This document shows, piece after piece, positions 6,300 through 8,910 of a DNA stretch of 8,910 bases; within the stretch, counting starts at the first letter, position 1, and every line of letters begins with the position of its first letter. The notes beneath the pieces were generated by a model that ran no database searches, was not told the DNA's origin, and saw only the letters and a list, made by a program, of their open reading frames with translations. A program made the position numbers and the translations under genes. Origin of the DNA: Prevotellaceae bacterium UBA1716 (GTDB lineage Bacteria; Bacteroidota; Bacteroidia; Bacteroidales; Bacteroidaceae); NCBI GenBank assembly GCA_002317225.1, contig DCIW01000183.1:1-8910 (forward strand), given 5' to 3'.

Positions 6300-6566
6300 T
6301 TAACCAATTACCTGGTTTGCGAGAGTCTTGATATCGAGGTTGCCCTTAACGATAGCCTGCTTGATAGCTGCATCAAGACCGATGCGGTTAATAATACGTA
6401 AACCAGCTGCACTAACCTTGAGGTAAATCCAGCAATCCTCTTCTACATAGTAGAATTTCTTTGTGAACAAGTTAACATCGAAGTGTCTCTTTGTTCTGCG
6501 AAGTGAGTGAGAAACGTTGTTTCCGATCTGCGACTTCTTTCCTGTGATCTGACAAATTTTTGACAT
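6300..6566 (-). CDS. rpmB: 50S ribosomal protein L28
   Basis: An 88-residue L28 protein, a late-assembling component of the large subunit. It begins MSKICQITGKKSQIGNNVSH, followed by the conserved SLRRTKRHFDVNLFTKKFYY, and ends with a helical region (SAAGLRIINRIGLDAAIKQA). It has only two cysteines, C5 and C45. It is the first protein gene of the rpmB-rpmG-DUF4295 cluster. No TAnnTTTG box occurs in the 109 bp between it and the tRNA-Arg gene, so it is probably read from the tRNA promoter. The sequence before the ATG is A/T-rich (TTAATTAAAAACAGTACA) with no Shine-Dalgarno, as is usual for the phylum. Confidence 0.97.
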   Translation of the reverse strand: MSKICQITGKKSQIGNNVSHSLRRTKRHFDVNLFTKKFYYVEEDCWIYLKVSAAGLRIINRIGLDAAIKQAIVKGNLDIKTLANQVIG

Positions 6567-6675
6567 TGTACTGTTTTTAATTAATAATGTTAATCATTGC
6601 CGAATGGACTTGAACCGTCCCGAGGGCTTCTGATGGGGAATTTAATCTCCGTTTTTATGGGAGGAATTTCCTTTG

Positions 6676-6749
6676 TGATTCGGTTGGGATTCGAACCCAA
6701 GACCCACAGCTTAGAAGGCTGTTGCTCTATCCAGCTGAGCTACCGAACC
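6676..6749 (-). tRNA. tRNA-Arg (anticodon TCT)
   Basis: A complete 74-nt cloverleaf on the minus strand. Acceptor GGTTCGG pairs with CCGAATC (one G-U), with T8 A9 next. The D stem is GCTC/GAGC, the anticodon stem ACAGC/GCTGT with loop CTTCTAA (anticodon TCT, reading AGA), and the T stem TTGGG/CCCAA with loop TTCGAAT. The discriminator base is A. The 3' CCA is not encoded (the genome reads ACA), so it must be added after transcription. The gene is preceded by a perfect promoter and followed by rpmB. Confidence 0.97.
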
Positions 6750-6797
6750 ATCCTTATTTGCAATGCTGAAAGCACACACTTTCGCAAATTGCGGGTG

Positions 6798-6828
6798 CAA
6801 AGGTACGCATTTAATTTGAACTGGCAAA
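6798..6828 (-). promoter_or_regulatory. Bacteroidota-type promoter for tRNA-Arg and probably rpmB
   Basis: TACCTTTG (6798-6805, minus strand) matches the -7 element and TTTG (6825-6828) the -33 element, with exactly 19 bp between them: a full consensus match. It is about 48 bp before the tRNA 5' end. A CGCAATTTGCG palindrome (6783-6793) lies at the expected transcription start. Confidence 0.85.
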
Positions 6829-6840
6829 ACATTTTAAGGA

Positions 6841-6867
6841 AAAAATCCACCACAACAGTTGATTTTT
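6841..6867. terminator. Possible weak terminator after the DUF4143 ATPase gene
   Basis: A 7-bp A/T-rich inverted repeat AAAAATC / GATTTTT (6841-6847 and 6861-6867) has a 13-base loop and a T-run on the minus strand. It is about 80 bp past the ATPase stop and just upstream of the tRNA promoter, where a terminator would be expected, but the stem is weak. Confidence 0.4.
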
Positions 6868-6946
6868 AGCACAATTAGTGGGCAGATGGAAATATACTGA
6901 TGGTTTTCCTTGTAGTTTTTTCATAGGAATTACAATCGTCAGCGAA

Positions 6947-8305
6947 TTAGAAGAAACAGTCTCCTTCTGGGATTTCGGCTCGCTCAATACACATTACATA
7001 ATATATCGGCATGTAGGTGATGTTTCCCTTTGTATATACTTCGCGCTCATTGTCAAGCACGATACCCGATTGGATGTTATACTCTTTGTCTGCGAGAAAT
7101 CGATCAAGCGCCTTATGCGAAGTAAAGTCCTTACCAGATTTCACCTCAATAGGCAAAACGGTCATGCTGGCCACATTATTTACAAGATAATCAACTTCTC
7201 CCTTCTTCGCATTATCATAATAGAAGAGGTCATGACCATGTGCTTTCAATTCCTGAGCAACCACGCTCTCATAAACCGAACCAAGGTTAACACTTCTTTC
7301 ATCCTTCATCACCGGAGCAATATTGTACTCATACAAGCGGCCAGTGAGCATTCCCACGTCATTCAGATACAATTTTAGCAAGTTCTTGTGAACTGATTCA
7401 GACAGAGGGTATTTGGGATTGGATATGGCATGCACGTCAAGGGCGATGCCAGAGGATATGAGGTATTCAAACTCTTCAGCATACCAATCAAACCTGTCTC
7501 CCTTCTTGTCGCGAATATCCTTCGCCACAATGCGCTTCTTCTTGTTCTCCATCTGAGATATAATCATGTCATAGATGCGACGCACAAGAAGTTTCTTGCT
7601 CGACTCTTTCTCATATTTGGCAGCATCCTCCTTATAAAGGTTGCGAACAGCCTCCTGAACCTCACGAACTCGAACGATATTGTGAGTTTCCAGATAAGTG
7701 TTGACTGCATCTGGCAGACCTCCCACCAACAGATACTTTCTGAACTCACCCAACAGATTTTCGTGTTGTGCCTCAGAAAGCGAAACTTGCCGCCTGTAGC
7801 AATCACGCACATGATCGAGAGCCTCCCTGCCCCACCCTTCTGCTATCAGCCACTCTTCAAAGTCAAGCTGATACATCTGCTTACGGACGATGCTACCAAC
7901 GGGGATAGAAGTCGTATTGCGAAGAGTGATACCAAGCAAACTGCCACTGGCAATATAAGTAAACTTACCTTCTTCTCGCAAGAATTTTAGCATAGTAAGA
8001 TACTGAGGGTAGTGCTGTATCTCATCAAGGAAGACAAGCGTGTCGGACTTGTCGCCCAAATTTCCACCCGCAACCATGCTCAAGGTCACATAGAACTCAT
8101 CCAATCCGCGTATGTCACGGAACAGGGCATTCGTTTCATCGTCCTTGACAAAATTCACCTCAACAAAGTGGGTGTAAAGTCGTTTGCCAACCTCACGAAT
8201 AATGTACGATTTGCCTATCTGCCTGGCTCCTTCCACTATCATTATCTTGTCGTTACCAGAACGCAGATGTGCTTCAATATCTGTGCTAATTTTTCTGTAC
8301 AGCAT
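6947..8305 (-). CDS. AAA+ ATPase with DUF4143 domain
   Basis: A 452-residue protein of the common AAA_14/DUF4143 family. The N-terminal ATPase domain has Walker A GARQIGKS (26-33), Walker B LVFLDEIQ (90-97) and a sensor-like YIASGSLLG (117-125). The C-terminal DUF4143 part contains GEVDYLV (369-375) and PIEVKSGK (385-392). The spacing of Asp372, Glu387 and Lys389 fits a PD-(D/E)XK nuclease-like core, a known feature of this domain. The biochemical role of the family is not established. Bacteroidota carry many scattered copies, often alone and variable between strains, which suggests an accessory or mobile-gene-like history. Here it stands alone between terminators. Its promoter region holds three 14-bp repeats at 33-bp spacing, so specific or self-regulation is plausible. 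No signal peptide or membrane segment is seen. Confidence 0.93.
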   Translation of the reverse strand: MLYRKISTDIEAHLRSGNDKIMIVEGARQIGKSYIIREVGKRLYTHFVEVNFVKDDETNALFRDIRGLDEFYVTLSMVAGGNLGDKSDTLVFLDEIQHYPQYLTMLKFLREEGKFTYIASGSLLGITLRNTTSIPVGSIVRKQMYQLDFEEWLIAEGWGREALDHVRDCYRRQVSLSEAQHENLLGEFRKYLLVGGLPDAVNTYLETHNIVRVREVQEAVRNLYKEDAAKYEKESSKKLLVRRIYDMIISQMENKKKRIVAKDIRDKKGDRFDWYAEEFEYLISSGIALDVHAISNPKYPLSESVHKNLLKLYLNDVGMLTGRLYEYNIAPVMKDERSVNLGSVYESVVAQELKAHGHDLFYYDNAKKGEVDYLVNNVASMTVLPIEVKSGKDFTSHKALDRFLADKEYNIQSGIVLDNEREVYTKGNITYMPIYYVMCIERAEIPEGDCFF

Positions 8306-8310
8306 AGTAG

Positions 8311-8390
8311 AATTACACTTTTTCTTAATTTTTACGCTTGCAAAATTACACTTTTTCCTTTAAATACACATCAAGAAATTACACTTTTTC
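8311..8390. repeat. Three identical 14-bp repeats phased at 33 bp over the ATPase promoter
   Basis: AATTACACTTTTTC occurs at 8311-8324, 8344-8357 and 8377-8390, so the start-to-start distance is exactly 33 bp twice. In gene sense the repeat is GAAAAAGTGTAATT. The sequences between copies are unrelated. The copies lie over the leader, over the -7 box and upstream of it, the arrangement expected of an operator array or of multiple protein-binding sites. Confidence 0.93.
8341..8348 (-). promoter_or_regulatory. -7 promoter box for the DUF4143 ATPase
   Basis: TAATTTTG on the minus strand matches TAnnTTTG and is followed by CA. It overlaps the middle 14-bp repeat. No good -33 TTTG is seen; TTGA (8371-8374) is the nearest candidate, at 22 bp. 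The leader would be about 28 nt and include the first repeat. Confidence 0.6.
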
Positions 8391-8412
8391 TCTTTTTCAA
8401 CCGTAATAGTAT

Positions 8413-8637
8413 AAAATCCTTAGGATTTATCATGTAATCTTTACTATCCAGCAAAGCTTATTGGCCACATCGAAGCCTTTTGACATCACGAAATTTGTGT
8501 CCTATCAAGCTCTTGCAACATTCTTTACGCCTTCGTCCCTTATCGCAAAGCGCTTTGCTGGCTTTCAAAAGCAAAGCCCCGAAAGCAGGATAACTTTCGA
8601 GGCTTTACAATATGTAGGGTAATCTGTAGGGGCAAGA
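8413..8637. other. Intergenic stretch with palindromes, no supported gene
   Basis: This gap holds AAATCC-TTA-GGATTT (8414-8428), a perfect 14-bp palindrome GCAAAGCGCTTTGC (8545-8558), further copies of GCAAAGC at 8451 and 8571, and the terminator hairpin at 8573-8606. A plus-strand frame is open from 8410 to 8621 but has no ATG and no family resemblance I recognise. I call no gene here. Confidence 0.6.
8573..8606 (-). terminator. Terminator hairpin after the small-peptide gene
   Basis: A 13-bp stem with one mismatch: AAAGCCCCGAAAG (8573-8585) against CTTTCGAGGCTTT (8594-8606), with an 8-base loop. On the minus strand it is followed by GCTTTTG, a short imperfect T-run. It lies about 30 bp past the stop of the 52-residue ORF. 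Confidence 0.7.
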
Positions 8638-8796
8638 TTACCAGATAGATTCTTCGTTGGAGAAGTCAACTGCTTCGCGGTCCTTTGCGAGGACAGGCTT
8701 TTCAGGGTTGCAATCAGCACCGGAAACGATGATGAGCATTGGCATTGCGTTGATCATCTGGATTTCCATTACTGGAGATTCATATATTTTCTTCAT
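8638..8796 (-). CDS. Small Bacteroidales 'MKKxYxxP' peptide, 52 residues
   Basis: The protein begins MKKIYESPVMEIQMINAMPM, continues LIIVSGADCNPEKPVLAKDR and ends EAVDFSNEESIW. The start MKKxYxxPxxE, a short hydrophobic patch ending in a Ser (LIIVSG), then a polar acidic tail with Arg-Glu and a final Trp, resembles a large, poorly described set of short Bacteroidales proteins that I know from genome annotations; their function is not known to me. It is too short for a classic signal peptide plus mature domain, has one Cys (C29) and no lipobox. It starts 27 bp after the stop of a probable secreted protein and is followed by a terminator hairpin, so the two are probably one transcript. No promoter box is visible between them. 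The reading frame, family-like ends and terminator position support a real gene. Confidence 0.75.
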   Translation of the reverse strand: MKKIYESPVMEIQMINAMPMLIIVSGADCNPEKPVLAKDREAVDFSNEESIW

Positions 8797-8823
8797 GATA
8801 ATATGCTTTGATTTTGAGGATTA

Positions 8824-8910
8824 TTACTTTACCATTACTTTCACAGTCTTGCCTTCTGCAGTCTTCACGATGTTGACACCCTTCTGGAGAGAGTTGACAC
8901 GTGTACCGTT
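8824..8910 (-). CDS. C-terminal end of a probable type IX-secreted protein (cut by window edge)
   Basis: Only the last 28 residues are visible: NGTRVNSLQKGVNIVKTAEG followed by KTVKVMVK, then two stop codons in a row (TAATAA). The pattern Gx(R/K)V...L.KGV.IV...GK..KV.VK is typical of the last strands of the type IX (Por) secretion sorting domain found at the end of many Prevotella exported proteins. That would place the parent protein outside the cell or on its surface. The family of the main domain cannot be told. The short length makes this a pattern match rather than proof. Confidence 0.72.
   Translation of the reverse strand, partial: NGTRVNSLQKGVNIVKTAEGKTVKVMVK

Noticed and set aside
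6811..6924. 37-residue minus-strand ORF starting MKKLQGKPSV
   Set aside because: It runs into the -33 region of the tRNA promoter and through a terminator-like hairpin, and has no family features.
8311..8390. CRISPR array made of the three 14-bp repeats
   Set aside because: The repeats are only 14 bp, with 19-bp spacers and three copies, they sit over a promoter, and no cas genes are present; an operator array fits better.
8371..8433. 20-residue minus-strand ORF starting MINPKDF
   Set aside because: Too short, runs through the repeat array upstream of the ATPase promoter, with no supporting signal.
8410..8621. Plus-strand open frame of about 70 codons
   Set aside because: It has no ATG start and no promoter box, and runs through the terminator hairpin and palindrome; I take it as chance, or at most a gene remnant.

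Overview
The window comes from a Bacteroidota bacterium, most likely Prevotella-like (order Bacteroidales). Four things point there. There is a Bacteroidota-type DUF4295 gene beside rpmB and rpmG. Four upstream regions carry the Bacteroidota -7 promoter element TAnnTTTG, one with a perfect TTTG-N19 -33 partner. Most start codons lack a Shine-Dalgarno sequence. The right edge has what looks like a type IX secretion C-terminal signal followed by a short 'MKKxYxxP' peptide. Every gene I can support is on the minus strand, so transcription runs from right to left.

Layout from the right edge (upstream) to the left. 8824-8910 is the last 28 codons of an exported protein. 8638-8796 encodes a 52-residue small protein 27 nt behind it, followed by a terminator hairpin (8573-8606). 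8306-8637 is a 332-bp gap with that hairpin, a 14-bp palindrome and three identical 14-bp direct repeats exactly 33 bp apart over the next promoter. 6947-8305 is a stand-alone AAA+ ATPase with a DUF4143 domain. 6676-6749 is tRNA-Arg(TCT) with a textbook promoter. It is followed with no further recognisable promoter by rpmB (L28), rpmG (L33) and the DUF4295 protein, ending at a strong terminator (5827-5848).

A second unit starts at the promoter near 5768-5799. It reads ftsY (SRP receptor), rimO (S12 methylthiotransferase), a small HU-family protein, and a 527-residue membrane protein with an N-terminal HU domain and a C-terminal LysM domain. It ends at the hairpin at 1468-1492. The third unit starts at a promoter near 1423-1430 and reads a MoxR AAA+ ATPase and then, with overlapping stop and start codons, a DUF58 protein cut by the left edge. 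This is the head of a Bat-type MoxR/DUF58/VWA operon.

Most of the window is conserved housekeeping: ribosomal proteins, protein targeting, ribosome modification and a chaperone-like ATPase. The parts most worth a second look are the HU-transmembrane-LysM fusion, which could physically join DNA to the cell wall; the 33-bp-phased repeats over the DUF4143 ATPase promoter; and the small peptide behind a secreted-protein gene.
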